DNA from: JAJPJE01 sp963724985
GTDB lineage: Bacteria; Acidobacteriota; Terriglobia; Terriglobales; Acidobacteriaceae
Length of the DNA stretch: 64,000 nt
Reading direction: 5' to 3'
NCBI GenBank assembly: GCA_963724985.1
Contig: CAVRWV010000009.1
Span: forward strand, 1 to 64,000
The position numbers and the translations under genes are program-made. The notes under the pieces were generated by a model. The model made no database searches, was not told the origin of the DNA, and saw only the letters and a program-made list of their open reading frames with translations. Shown piece by piece: positions 1 through 9,850 of this stretch (position 1 is its first letter; each line of letters starts with the position of its first letter).

Positions 1-584
1 TCGAAGAATGCTGCTTTGCACACCGCAGGATCCTGGGTAGAAGTCGAGGTTCCGTAACTCACAACTTGCTCGTTGCAGCGATACAGGAAGAATGACTTAC
101 GTGCGAGCAAGCGCTCTTCTTCGCACGTGAACAGCACTGCTCCGGCATCGCGCAGAACACGATATTCAGCCCAAGGCCAGTACATCCACTTTTTCGCGTG
201 CTTCCACGGATAAGTCCGCTTGAACCATGGATCAAGCATCCCGTGGGTAAATACCACATAGGGAGTGTTAGATCGCCGCAACGCTCGCCAGCACGCAAAA
301 CTGTGATATTGCCAAATCCCTCGAACGATCACAACGTCGTGATCAGGGGCATTTTTTTTTAGCCACGGAACCAGGCGCGGCGCATATGCATACGATCCGA
401 CCGCAGGTCCCAGTCCGGTCGCTGGAAGCGGAAACTCACGAACCCATCGGCTTTCTGGCGCATCGAGCGTCGCGACTTCCACAGAGTGACCCATCTCCGA
501 CATGACGGTTGCGCATTGCCGAAGATTTTCGACAGGTCCTCCGGCGACGGGATCAAGAGTAGGGATGACGAACAGCAGTCTCAT
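1..584 (-). CDS. Glycosyltransferase family 4, N-terminal part (runs off left edge)
   Basis: An open frame starts at the ATG at 584 and stays open to base 1, giving the first 194 residues. It begins MRLLFVIPTLDPVAGGP, the glycine-rich N-terminal strand-loop of GT-B glycosyltransferases, and continues with a typical donor-side stretch (THGMLDPWF, then KHAKKWMYWPWAEYRVL) common in exopolysaccharide transferases. The C-terminal nucleotide-sugar-binding half lies outside the window. The start codon overlaps the stop of the upstream acyltransferase gene as ATGA, so the two are probably translationally coupled. Role: addition of a sugar to the lipid-linked repeat unit on the cytoplasmic side of the membrane. 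The sugar specificity cannot be told from sequence. Confidence 0.85.
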   Translation of the reverse strand, partial: MRLLFVIPTLDPVAGGPVENLRQCATVMSEMGHSVEVATLDAPESRWVREFPLPATGLGPAVGSYAYAPRLVPWLKKNAPDHDVVIVRGIWQYHSFACWRALRRSNTPYVVFTHGMLDPWFKRTYPWKHAKKWMYWPWAEYRVLRDAGAVLFTCEEERLLARKSFFLYRCNEQVVSYGTSTSTQDPAVCKAAFF

Positions 585-1216
585 TGAACCCTGCCTACAG
601 AGCGCGCGAAATAGGCTAATTCCCGCTCCAATTCCTTCACCGGCCTTGCTGGTGTCCCGGCGTACAGCCAGGACTTGCATTCATATTGTTTATTGAGGAG
701 CGACTTGGCACCCAGCACGGACCTATCGGGAAGCGAGCTACCACCAAGCAGGACACAGTCTGTCCCGATGAAGCAGTAATCGCCAATCGTGATTGGAGCC
801 GATGACTGGCGATTGTTTTCAAGATCTATACTGTGCGTCAGTATCTGCGAACGAAATCCAGCGACGGTGGTAAATGAACCAATCGAAACGGAATTCGTGC
901 AATCGATCAAGTGGCGGTGAGTAATGCTGGTCTGATCACCCATGATCAGGCACGGAAGACGCTCGGGCTGATGAACGAAGTGCTGCGAAGAACCGCTCGG
1001 GTAGCCGGTGATCCAATTGGCTCGGCCAATGCTCGCATGAGATCCCATATGCAGGAGTTCAAGACCTTTACAGACAGTGAAGTGACCAATTCTGCTATGG
1101 GGTTGCATTACCAGTTCCCTCGGAAAGATCCAAGCGAACCCAATGTGGCTGGTGCGATCGAGTCGGTAACCGAAGACGGTGCTCAAGACCCAGCGGCGCA
1201 GGGGCCAGGGCAGCAC
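581..1216 (-). CDS. Hexapeptide-repeat acyltransferase (WcaF/LbH type)
   Basis: Left-handed beta-helix acyltransferase of about 211 residues. Imperfect hexapeptide repeats run through the middle (IGHFTV, IGRANW, IGSFTT, IGDYCFIGTDCVLLGG), followed by the C-terminal YAGTPARPVK signature usual in sugar O-acetyltransferases. It probably acetylates the exopolysaccharide repeat unit. I chose the GTG at 1216 because the conserved region begins there (LPWPLRRW) and an AGAGG lies 11 bases upstream. However, the same frame continues upstream without a stop into the C-terminus of the preceding glycosyltransferase, so as written the two are fused. The stop TGA overlaps the next start as ATGA. Start and fusion state are the uncertain points; the family assignment is firm. 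Confidence 0.8.
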   Translation of the reverse strand: MLPWPLRRWVLSTVFGYRLDRTSHIGFAWIFPRELVMQPHSRIGHFTVCKGLELLHMGSHASIGRANWITGYPSGSSQHFVHQPERLPCLIMGDQTSITHRHLIDCTNSVSIGSFTTVAGFRSQILTHSIDLENNRQSSAPITIGDYCFIGTDCVLLGGSSLPDRSVLGAKSLLNKQYECKSWLYAGTPARPVKELERELAYFARSVGRVQ

Positions 1217-2368
1217 AATTGTAAGAGCCTCTGAGGATCCCCATCGATTGCTTAGCACTTGTTCGTAGAGCGAGACGTATTTCGAGATCATCACTTCCGG
1301 CTTGTATCGCTCCACGTTGCGGAAACCGCGCTCGATCAGATCGGCGCGCAGGTTCTTCCCGGTTGATATGCGAATGATGTCGGCAGCGAGCTCCGGTTTC
1401 TTCATCGTTCAAATCGCGCAACATCGCCGAGCCTCCGGCAACTTCCGACAAAGGCTCGCGATTCGTGCAGATCACTGGACATCCGCTGGCCTGAGCCTCA
1501 ATGATGGGCCAGCCAAAGCCCTCAAAGCGCGATGGGAATAGAAAGACGAGTGCGCCACCATAGAGAGCTACGAGCAACTCGCTGGAAATCTCACCGGTTT
1601 CGATAATGCGTTGCTGGATGTTCAGTTCTTCCGCGAGTTTGCGTTGCTGAGGTTCGAGCCTCTTTCCTGCGAATACGAGTTGCGCATCGAGTCCGCCTGT
1701 GAGTTTGGCAAAGATTCGGAGAATGCCCTCGCGATTTTTGCGTCGAAGACTGGAGCCTACATGCAAGACGTACGGTTTACTCAAATCGAGTTGCGGGATC
1801 GTTCGCAGAAGCCGCCGGCGACTGGCGCTCGCCATGGGCATGAAATCTCCGCGCAAGGCAATCGGCAGCAGCACGGGTGGCTGCTGCCTCTCGCTCAATA
1901 GGCGAGCTGCATCGGCCAGGGTTGCGGTCGAATCGCATGCTACGCCATCCGCGCGCATCAGTCCGGATACGATCCAGGTCTGGAGCCGCGCTCCCATGTA
2001 AGTGGCTGGGCAGTCGGTTTGTTCGCCGAGCCCGCCTCTTACGGCCAGGAGGTCGTGACAGGTAACAACGTGAGGAATATCTCTTTTCTCCGGGACGTAG
2101 ACAGCATTGGAGTGGTCGCAGATGTGGACTATATCCGCCTCGCGGCAAGCTCGTTTTAGCAATGGCGGGAGCAAGAGAAACTTGCGAGATAGGCTAACCA
2201 CTTACTCGCCGGCGGAACATAGGAGCCAAGCTTGCCGAATATGACTGGCGGATAGATCGTCGCCACATCGTGTCCGGCCGTCCGCAGTCCCTCTTCCATG
2301 AGCGCAGCAAAACCCAACATGCTGTGTTGCCGGTCGGGCGGATAGTTTCCTACAAGAAGTACTTTCAC
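1217..2368 (-). CDS. Glycosyltransferase family 4 (two frameshifts)
   Basis: GT-B, GT4-type transferase. It starts at the GTG at 2368 with MKVLLVGNYPPDRQHS. The central part holds HVGSSLRRKNREG, and the EX7E-type motif FEGFGWPIIEAQASG is in the donor-binding half. Two single-base frameshifts interrupt it. Near 2188 a base is missing, so the peptide runs ...KWLAYL then KFLLLPPLLKRA in another frame. Near 1400 a base is extra in an A run, so ...RDLNDEE continues as PELAADIIRI in a third frame. Read across both shifts, the protein is complete and colinear with the family, ending around SLYEQVLSNR near 1244. No stop separates it from the acyltransferase. Real gene decay and sequencing error cannot be separated here; error is likelier given similar breaks elsewhere. 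Confidence 0.75.
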
Positions 2369-2412
2369 TGGAGTCTCAGTCCTGATGGATATTGTGTTTA
2401 CGACAAGTCGGA

Positions 2413-3407
2413 CTATGCAGCGGAGAACACCTCTGACTGGCCGACGGGACTGGTGGGAAATGCAAATTCGCTGGCCACCATCAGGGGAATCAAGTCAGGC
2501 ATGGCGAATTCTGCGCGCCATCCCAGTTTACGAGTGCTTTAGCAGGGTCGACCTTCGATTGCACGATGTCGGAGGGCCGATGAAGGTCCGGGCAAATCGT
2601 GGTGTGATCTTGCCAGTTCAGCCCGACTGCCTGAAATGTCAGATCGAGAAACTCGCGGAGCGAATAACTTCTACCGGTTCCGATGACAAAGTCGTCCGGT
2701 TCGTCGGATTGCAAAATGCGCCACATGGCATCCACATATTCGGGCGCCCATCCCCAGTCGCGAACGATGTCGATGTTTCCCAACGTAAGTGTCTCTGTGC
2801 TGCCGCGCGCGATGCGGCATGCGGTGCTGATAATTTTTCGAGTGACGAAACGTTCCGGGCGCAACGGAGATTCGTGATTGGAAAGCAGTCCTGAGCAGGC
2901 AAAGAGCCCATAGGCTTGCCGGTAATTAGCGACTTGCCAGAAGGCCGCTGACTTCGCGACCCCGTAAGGGCTGACAGGCTGGTGTGGCGAAGCTTCATTC
3001 ACGAGCGCATCCGCGTTGCCGAAACACTCGACGGATCCGGCGTTATAGAAACGAACTTCTTTTCCGAGAAACCGGATTGCCTCAAGCAGGTTCAGCGTTC
3101 CGATCGCAATGCTTTCAAAGGTCTCGACCGGCTGTTGAAACGACAAGCCGACCGAACTTTGACCTGCCAGGTTGTAGACCTCGTCAGGTCGAGTCCTGCT
3201 CAGTCCCTGGAGGATGCTGCGAAAATCGGTCAGGGACATCGAAAAAAGCTGCACCCTCTTGTGAACGTTTACGAATCGCAGGGCCTCGAAGCGAGAGATT
3301 TCAGCATCGCGAGAAGTCCCGTAGACCTCATATCCTTTTTCCAGAAGCAGCCTGGATAGATATGCGCCATCCTGACCCGAAATTCCTATGATGAGTGCTT
3401 TTTTCAT
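2413..3407 (-). CDS. gmd: GDP-mannose 4,6-dehydratase-like NDP-sugar dehydratase (one frameshift)
   Basis: Extended short-chain dehydrogenase/reductase converting a nucleotide sugar, most likely GDP-mannose, to the 4-keto-6-deoxy form, a precursor of fucose- or rhamnose-type sugars. Visible are the Rossmann motif GISGQDGAYL at residues 7-16, the substrate-side AGSVECFG, and the catalytic YxxxK as SPYGVAKS. The ATG at 3407 is chosen because the Rossmann strand starts directly after it (MKKALIIG). Near 2529 one base is missing in an A run. The frame as written ends early, but a one-base shift restores LGWRAEFAMPDLIPLMV, the usual dehydratase C-terminus, with a stop at 2413 and about 331 residues in all. 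The active-site AGSVE, rather than the AST of classic Gmd, leaves room for a related dehydratase. Confidence 0.85.
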
Positions 3408-3432
3408 TCTCTGACTCAGACGCTGGAAGCGC

Positions 3433-4876
3433 CTAAAAACTTGGAAGCGGTTGTTGAACACGACTCTTTGATTTGCGCAGACGCTCCGATGCCGACAAGC
3501 TGTGGGACCGGTTCTTTGTCATCGAGGCTAAACACAACCCGGAGAAGAGGATCATGAAACCGAGATTCGTGGGTTGTGAAAGTTGTTCGGTGACGATGCT
3601 GCGACATGCGCTCCAAGCCAGAAGCCAAGGCAATAGCTGCTCGTGGTTCACGGCTTTTAGTGATCGAAGAGCCATTACTCCGGCAAGCCAGACTCGATAG
3701 AGGAGAAAGGAAAATCCCAGCACTGGACCCGCCTCCAGAACGACGCGAGACCATTCACCTTCAGCAAGCAAGAACTGAAAAGATCCTGTCATCAATGCCG
3801 ATGCGGCATTCGTTCCCATTCCGATGCCTTTTCCCAAGAGGCCGATCTCCGGCACCAACAGAAACGGATCGAGGAATCCACCAAGGAATCGCCAGACAAG
3901 TCCCTGCTTCACGCCTCCAGCTGCGGCGCTGGCATCATTCCAGCGCGTCGTGAAGACGACGACAGCCTCGCGAAAGAAGCTGGTCAACAAAAGGATCTCA
4001 ACTGCAGCAGCGATGACGATTGCCATCACGAGTAGGCGCTCGACGCGACCGGGATTGAGAAGTCCGGATATGAGCGCGGCGACCAGGACCAACCCGCAAC
4101 CTAATACAAGAAGGCGACTGCCCGAAACCGGTTGCACCGTGGCGATGCTGATGACAGCTGTCCACAACAACCACTTCGGATAGGGCGCTTTTCGTTCGAG
4201 CAGTCCGTAAACGGCGAAGGTCGTAGCAAGAACATAAAAATGGGCTACTCCCGTCGCAAAACTAAAAGTGCCGGCCGGACGGATTCTTCCGAGGGCAGAT
4301 TGGATCTGTTGGCCCTCCGCAATGGTTGCAGCATTGAGCCAACTGTTCGGAGGCGAAAAGAACTGGAGAACCATGAGCAGAGTCATGGGCATTGCAAGGA
4401 TCAGCGTCCATTTCCCGATCTTTATCACATCGTCCCGCGACAAAACGCGCGGCAAAACAAAAATCAAAGGAAGGTGAAGGAAGTTCGTTCGCAAGTCCGT
4501 AGAGGCTTACCAGGACTCCGCCGCCGATGCTGAGGGTGATCTGAAAAACCGCGAGCACCACGAAGCAACCGACCAGAGCGAAATAGGGAAACAGAAGCCC
4601 GTCCATCGGAAATCTCCGATAGCGCAGAGCCTGTACGTAGATCAACAGCACCAGCGGATCGCGCACGACTAAAAGAGGAGCGCTTAAAGCGGGAGCTACC
4701 CACTTGCGCAAGGCGCCCTCGAATATCAAGAGCCAGAAATATAGCCAGATCAGCGAGCGCAGCGTTTGGAGATGCTGATCCTCTCTCGACGGCGCCCCGT
4801 GCGTCCTGATCACGAACGGGCCAGTCTTCCCGATCGACTGAGGATGGACGACTGCGCTGTGAGTAGACGCGGTCAT
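3433..4876 (-). CDS. O-antigen polymerase/ligase-like multi-pass membrane protein (one frameshift)
   Basis: About 480 residues, very hydrophobic, with ten or more predicted membrane segments (for example LIWLYFWLLIFEGALRKW near residue 43, then WTLILAMPMTLLMVLQFF and VERLLVMAIVIAAAVEILLL further on) and a large loop holding GKGIGMGTNAAS. This fits the Wzy/O-antigen-ligase-like proteins of exopolysaccharide clusters, which join repeat units at the periplasmic face. The frame is broken near 4490 by one extra base (YGL then RTNFLHLPLIFVLPRV); without it the two pieces form one protein. It starts 6 bases after the stop of the upstream glycosyltransferase. Sequence alone cannot decide between polymerase and ligase. 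Confidence 0.7.
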
Positions 4877-4882
4877 GTTCCG

Positions 4883-6139
4883 CTAACACACCTGTGCCAT
4901 TTCCGTAGATGACTTGCCAAGGATCTGACCCACCGTGGCAACAAGCTCTTCACGATAGTGCTGCCAGGAGTGCAGCCTGGCTTTGCGGATGGCAGCCTCG
5001 CTCATCGCACCCAATTGCGATCGATTACTCAGTAACAGTTCCAGCTTTTCACCGATCGCTTCTGCATCGCGGATAGGAACCAGGAAGCCGTCGTCGCCGT
5101 CGGTTAGAAAATCGGGAGCTGCGCTGTGGTTTGTTGCAATCACCGGAACACCTTGTGACATCGCCTCGAGAAGTACGAGACCGAAGCCTTCGAAAAGCGA
5201 TGGGAACACCATTACGTCATGGCGTCGGATTTCCTCGAGAACTTCAGCGTGCGGAAGTGACGGAATCCAGCGGTGCAGATGCAGCGCTCGATCGAGTGCA
5301 CGGCAGTCACCCACTTTTCGTCCTATGAGCGTTAGCGTGACATTCTCCTTACAGCGCTCCACGGCTCTCAACAGATAGCTCAATCCTTTACGCTGGCTCA
5401 GGGCTCCCACGAATATCAGCTTGAGTTTGCCGTCCGTAGTGTTTCGAGGCTCTTTTCGTGGTGGCGGTAAAGGTGCACCGTAAGGGATCACGCTGATCGG
5501 AGCGGTTGCGCCGGCGACGCCTGAAAGCGTTTTCCGAACGAACTCGCTGGGCACCAGGATGTGGTCTGCTAGAGCCAATTCCTCATCTTTGCGAGACAGC
5601 TTTTCTGTACTGTCGTGATTTCCGCGCAAGGTAGTGGCCCACTCCGGTTCACGAACGGCTTCTTCCTCCAGCAGCTTGCGGCTGAAACGCCAATATCCGA
5701 TGGGGAGCTCGTAAATCGCTTTTACTCCCAGTTCTCGCGCGGTGCGAAAACTTGCCCAGGCTCCGTCTTCGTAGGCGTAGACAGCATCGATGTCAGGATC
5801 CTGCTGCAAGCGAGCTGCGACGCGCGCATCAAGGGCGCGGTACACGGCGTCCACGGAAAACCTGCCGGTCTCGTGCTCAATCAATCTGGAGAGGCGGAGC
5901 CCGCGTGCGGTGAGCCTGCCCAGTTCAAGCCAGGGATGACAATGGACGTGGCGTGCTTTGAGACGCGGGAATGTTCGACGATTCAGTTCGCGGCGGATCG
6001 AGCGTGGAAGTACTCGATTGAGGCTCGCATCCTGTCGCCAATATACCGAGGTCCAAAATTCCGAAAGCAGACCGGCGTCCGCAAGAGCGGCGGTAGCCTC
6101 GCGGACGTTCGGGTTCCCGGTTGGGTGACTGAGAATCAG
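4883..6139 (-). CDS. Glycosyltransferase family 4
   Basis: A complete GT4-type transferase of about 418 residues. The N-terminus reads ILSHPTGNPNVREA. The donor domain starts at LKLIFVGALSQRKGLSYLLRA and has the EX7E motif in FEGFGLVLLEAMSQG. There is no ATG, GTG or TTG near the conserved N-terminus. The best start is a CTG at 6139 that overlaps the upstream stop as CTGA, exactly where an ATGA overlap would be expected, with AGAGATGA just upstream. An in-frame extension reaches further upstream but has no family similarity that I can see. Role: addition of a sugar to the exopolysaccharide repeat unit. Confidence 0.82.
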   Translation of the reverse strand: MILSHPTGNPNVREATAALADAGLLSEFWTSVYWRQDASLNRVLPRSIRRELNRRTFPRLKARHVHCHPWLELGRLTARGLRLSRLIEHETGRFSVDAVYRALDARVAARLQQDPDIDAVYAYEDGAWASFRTARELGVKAIYELPIGYWRFSRKLLEEEAVREPEWATTLRGNHDSTEKLSRKDEELALADHILVPSEFVRKTLSGVAGATAPISVIPYGAPLPPPRKEPRNTTDGKLKLIFVGALSQRKGLSYLLRAVERCKENVTLTLIGRKVGDCRALDRALHLHRWIPSLPHAEVLEEIRRHDVMVFPSLFEGFGLVLLEAMSQGVPVIATNHSAAPDFLTDGDDGFLVPIRDAEAIGEKLELLLSNRSQLGAMSEAAIRKARLHSWQHYREELVATVGQILGKSSTEMAQVC

Positions 6140-7176
6140 GAGGTCATCTCTTTGGTTAAGAACGGAACCTTCGATCGAGACGCCAATGCTGAATGCATGA
6201 CCTCCAGATAGTTCTGGCCCAGTTTCCCGCTGTTGAATTGCGCAAGGTGCGTGGCAGAGTTTGCCCGCAGAGCATTCCGAGCATCGCGTTGGGAAAGAAG
6301 CGCTTCCAGGCAGGAAGCTAAAGCAGCGACATCGCCGTTTGGAAACGTAATTCCGCACGGCCCAATCGCGTCCTTCAGACCGCCGCCCTGCGACCCGACC
6401 ACCACACATCCGCTTGCGATTCCCTCAAGAGCGACGATTCCGAACGGTTCCTCGTATAGCGATGGAACTACCATAATCTTGTGTCGACGCATTTCACTCG
6501 CAAGATCAGACCCGAACTTTGGTCCGGCAAAAACGACTTGCTCGGCGAGGCCGAGTTCAGCAGAAAGGTGTTGAAGGCGATCCTTCTCCGGGCCCGATCC
6601 GACAATTGTGAAGGTCGGGCGCAATTGCTTTTGCTGCAATTGCTTTAGCGCGGACAGAGCGCAGTCCACTCCCTTTTCGGTAACGAGGCGGCCGACGAAG
6701 ATGAGATCTTTTTCTGGAGCGCGCTCGGTGCCTGCGAAAAAAACCTTATCGTCATACGCGTTGTGGATCACAACTGATGGGGCGCCCAACCCCGCGGCAA
6801 TCCGGTTACTAACAGAGATATTGTGGGAGCGTTGTGCACAGCGCCGTTTGAGAGCTCCGCGAAGGCCCTGGGGCATCGAAGTATGGTGTGAGATGACCCA
6901 AGGCTTATCGATAAATAACAATGGCCACCCGAGGCGCAAACTTATATTCATGTGAAGAACGACGTCCGCCCAGCGCACCATTTCAACAAGCTTTTTGGGA
7001 TTTGGCCGCCTGACCAGCTCATAGCCGCGCGAGACATCTTCGATCGTCGCCGGCGTTTGGGTAACAACGCGCAAATCTTCACCTTGCCGGATGAGTTCAT
7101 CAGCCAGGAGCGCTGAAACCGTTTCGATCCCACCGACGCTCGGAGGGAAGACATAACAGGCCATCAGAATCTTCAT
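6136..7176 (-). CDS. Glycosyltransferase family 4
   Basis: A GT4-type transferase of about 346 residues. The N-terminal GT-B strand with glycine loop is MKILMACYVFPPSVGGIETV, the donor domain has LIFVGRLVTEKGVDCALSAL and GSGPEKDRL, and the EX7E region reads YEEPFGIVALEGIASG. I used the ATG at 7176 rather than one 21 bases upstream because the family pattern starts there. Its TGA overlaps the CTG used by the next gene. It lies in the middle of the polysaccharide operon and probably transfers a hexose or deoxyhexose; acceptor and donor are unknown. Confidence 0.87.
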   Translation of the reverse strand: MKILMACYVFPPSVGGIETVSALLADELIRQGEDLRVVTQTPATIEDVSRGYELVRRPNPKKLVEMVRWADVVLHMNISLRLGWPLLFIDKPWVISHHTSMPQGLRGALKRRCAQRSHNISVSNRIAAGLGAPSVVIHNAYDDKVFFAGTERAPEKDLIFVGRLVTEKGVDCALSALKQLQQKQLRPTFTIVGSGPEKDRLQHLSAELGLAEQVVFAGPKFGSDLASEMRRHKIMVVPSLYEEPFGIVALEGIASGCVVVGSQGGGLKDAIGPCGITFPNGDVAALASCLEALLSQRDARNALRANSATHLAQFNSGKLGQNYLEVMHSALASRSKVPFLTKEMTS

Positions 7177-7213
7177 GGGACAGGGTTCGTCGGGCACTTA
7201 CAAGGTTGCGAAG

Positions 7214-8214
7214 CTATAGCCGCTCTTGTGCGAGCTGTAGGTTGTTGGTGGAGGCAGGCGGTCTGGTGCGTGCAGATCTTCCGTCGCAGTGTCCTTCAAG
7301 AGCAAGCTTTGTCATCTGAAGCATCCGTCGCCAGATCCGCAAATCGCCTTTGAGTGCCCACCGTAGAGAAGCGAGAAGGCCGGGAAGTGCGCGCGTTCCT
7401 AACAATGTGCAGTAGCAGAAGTGCGACCACGCCTGAAACAAGCCAAAGTGTTTGGCAACCAGGTAGTGTGTGTTGTAACAAGTGTCTTTCCAAATCTGCC
7501 CGTCAACATCTGTGCGGTCCTCACCGCCGGGCCTGGCCGAGCTATAGTGCTTCACCAGAATTCGATCGTCGAATAGAACCTTCGAACCCGATCGCCGGAT
7601 GTGCATGCATAGATCCAATTCCGATCCGACCTGGGCACCGGCTCCACGAAGTCGGATATCGACGCGGTAATTGCCGAGAGCACGCGCGCGATAGGCCATG
7701 TTGACGCCCTTGAGGAACATCACCGTGCGCGCGTGCCCGCGCAATGGACAGTGATGATTGCCGTGTTGCTTGCCGTACCAGCTCAGTACTCCCACCTTGG
7801 CGACCTCGGCCGGGGCAAACAGCGCGGGTTCATCCGGCAGTTGCAGCCAGTCCCTTCCGCCAACAGCACCGATTCTTTCGTCTTCAAAAGTACGCTCGAT
7901 GCGGTCCAACCAATCTGCCTCGGGCTCGGAATCATCATCGGTGAAGACAATGAAGTCCCCTTTTGCGTTGGCCAAACCACAATTCATGGCCTGAATGAGA
8001 CCGGGTTCGACCTACCAGCACCGCAACCAGAGAGCGAAGTTTTTCCTGGAACATGGCTACAAGCTGTTGCGTCGGCGAGTCTGTCTCTCGCAACACGATC
8101 AGGATCTCGTCCGGAGGCCGGCTTTGCGCTGCGAGCGCCTCGAGACATCGCTCCAGATCACGAGGGACGTCGATACGACGGAACGATCACGGATACTTTG
8201 CTGCTTATGTTCAT
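7214..8214 (-). CDS. Glycosyltransferase family 2 (two frameshifts)
   Basis: A GT-A fold transferase. The start at 8214 gives MNISSKVSVIVPSYRRP, the classic family 2 opening. After a one-base insertion near 8163 the frame continues as RDLERCLEALAAQSRPPDEILIV. A second insertion near 8011 leads to VEPGLIQAMNCGLANAKGDFIVFTDDDSEP, in which the DDD metal-binding motif and its context are intact. The rest (VMFLKGVNMAYR, then GSELDLCMHIRRSG) matches the acceptor-side ED region. Corrected length is about 332 residues. It follows the initiating sugar transferase by 18 bases and is a good candidate for the second sugar of the repeat unit. Confidence 0.8.
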
Positions 8215-8232
8215 CGCTCGTGGAACAACCCT

Positions 8233-9732
8233 TTATTGCCCAGTCCCGGCGAGCACCACTGCCAGAGTCTTGAAGAGAATCTTAAAATCGAGCCAAAGGC
8301 TCCAGTGCTCTACGTAATGAGAGTCGAGATTGATGTAGCTTTCGAATGATGGGTCGGTACGAGCCTCAACTTGCCATAATCCGGTGATGCCGGGTGACAC
8401 GTGGAGCCTCTTGAGATGCTCGAGTTCATATTGCACGTACTCTCCTGGGATTGGAGGGCGAGGTCCGACAAGGCTCATGTCTCCGTTCAAGACATTCCAA
8501 AACTGAGGAATTTCATCCAGGCTGTATTTTCGTAGCACGCGTCCGACGCGAGTCACGCGGGGGTCGTCGGCGATTTTGAACAGTATCTGGCTGCGCTGGT
8601 TTGAATCGCGCAATTTGTCTTTCAGCGCGTCCGCGTTCTCCACCATGGTGCGGAATTTGTAGCAAGTGAATGTTCTTCCCTTTTTCCCGATCCGCGCCGA
8701 TCTGTACAAGATCTGCCCCGGAGAGGTCAGGCGAATTGCCAATGCAATCGAGATGCAGACAGGGAACGACAGAAGCAATGCGGTGCTTGATCCGAGGACG
8801 TCGATGCAGCGCTTTAATATATGGCCCAAACGCGGTATCGGCTTTTCGTGGATCTGAATACTCGGGAAAGGTCCGAGGTATTCAACCGCGGCGCCCAAGG
8901 CCATACCATCGTAGACATCCGGAATAACTCGCAGATCTACCCCCATCTGGCGCGAACGCACGATCAATTCCTTCACCACCTCCCTGTCCTCCGGCAGGGC
9001 AACCAGGATCTCGTCGATGAAGCGCCCACGCACAATGTCGAAGAGCTCGTCGAGATGCTCGATCGTTTTGGTGGCGGTTTCCTTGTGCTCCATTGATTGG
9101 GAAATTAAGGAGCGCTTACGACGGTCGACTAGTGCCTTGACCACATAACCGGGAACCCTGTTATCCGCAAATTGCTGTTCAACGAGCGTTCCGTACTCTC
9201 CCCAACCGAACAGGAGCACGTTTCGGCAGTCATGGCCTGCAGCGATTCTTTTCTGAAGTCGCCGATGACGAAAGGCTCTCCAGCCCAGAAGCAACATCGC
9301 AGAAGTCACGACCGTCATACCGAGAGCGATACGCGAGACGATGTGCTGACCGGATAGATAGATCGATGCTGCAAGAACAATGGTCGCAAGGCCGACTGAA
9401 GTGAGGACCACAATCCATTCATCGAATCTTCTACCTGCCTTCGAGCGATAGCCTCCCTGAATCTGACAAAACAGAACCACAAGAATCGAAAACAATACGA
9501 GAAAGCCAGCGTTCTTCTCGAGGCTTGAGCCACTGCTAATCGCGCCGGAGTCCATCCGAAAGCCGAGAACGAGGGCCGCGCTCAGCCAGACCACGCTGAA
9601 ATCCACAATCGCGCACAGTAAGGCCTCGGCAGATGCTTGCCTGGATCGTGCCGCAAATGGCGAAGGTCGTAATTCCGGTACAGAGTTGTGCGGACGGGGA
9701 GAGGCGAAATCCTGTGCATGGGCCGCGGACAT
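8233..9732 (-). CDS. Undecaprenyl-phosphate sugar phosphotransferase (WbaP/EpsE type)
   Basis: The initiating enzyme of exopolysaccharide repeat-unit synthesis. It transfers a sugar-1-phosphate from a nucleotide sugar to undecaprenyl phosphate at the inner membrane. At 499 residues it has the usual architecture: four or five N-terminal membrane segments (residues 35-160), a nucleotide-binding-like middle domain (NVLLFGWGEYG), then a membrane re-entrant helix and the catalytic bacterial sugar transferase domain from about residue 310. That domain contains CYKFRTMVENAD, KYSLDEIPQFWNVLNGDMSLVGPRPP and SPGITGLWQVEAR. It starts with ATG at 9732. Which sugar is transferred is not evident. Confidence 0.93.
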   Translation of the reverse strand: MSAAHAQDFASPRPHNSVPELRPSPFAARSRQASAEALLCAIVDFSVVWLSAALVLGFRMDSGAISSGSSLEKNAGFLVLFSILVVLFCQIQGGYRSKAGRRFDEWIVVLTSVGLATIVLAASIYLSGQHIVSRIALGMTVVTSAMLLLGWRAFRHRRLQKRIAAGHDCRNVLLFGWGEYGTLVEQQFADNRVPGYVVKALVDRRKRSLISQSMEHKETATKTIEHLDELFDIVRGRFIDEILVALPEDREVVKELIVRSRQMGVDLRVIPDVYDGMALGAAVEYLGPFPSIQIHEKPIPRLGHILKRCIDVLGSSTALLLSFPVCISIALAIRLTSPGQILYRSARIGKKGRTFTCYKFRTMVENADALKDKLRDSNQRSQILFKIADDPRVTRVGRVLRKYSLDEIPQFWNVLNGDMSLVGPRPPIPGEYVQYELEHLKRLHVSPGITGLWQVEARTDPSFESYINLDSHYVEHWSLWLDFKILFKTLAVVLAGTGQ

Positions 9733-9850
9733 TGTTCATTCTCCAAATGGGGAGACGGTTGGACTGGGCTTAGAAGAATGAGCGTGCGTTGTGGGAGTCG
9801 AAACCCACGGAATCGTGCGAACGCGTCAAAGTCGAACCAGGCTGTGATGG

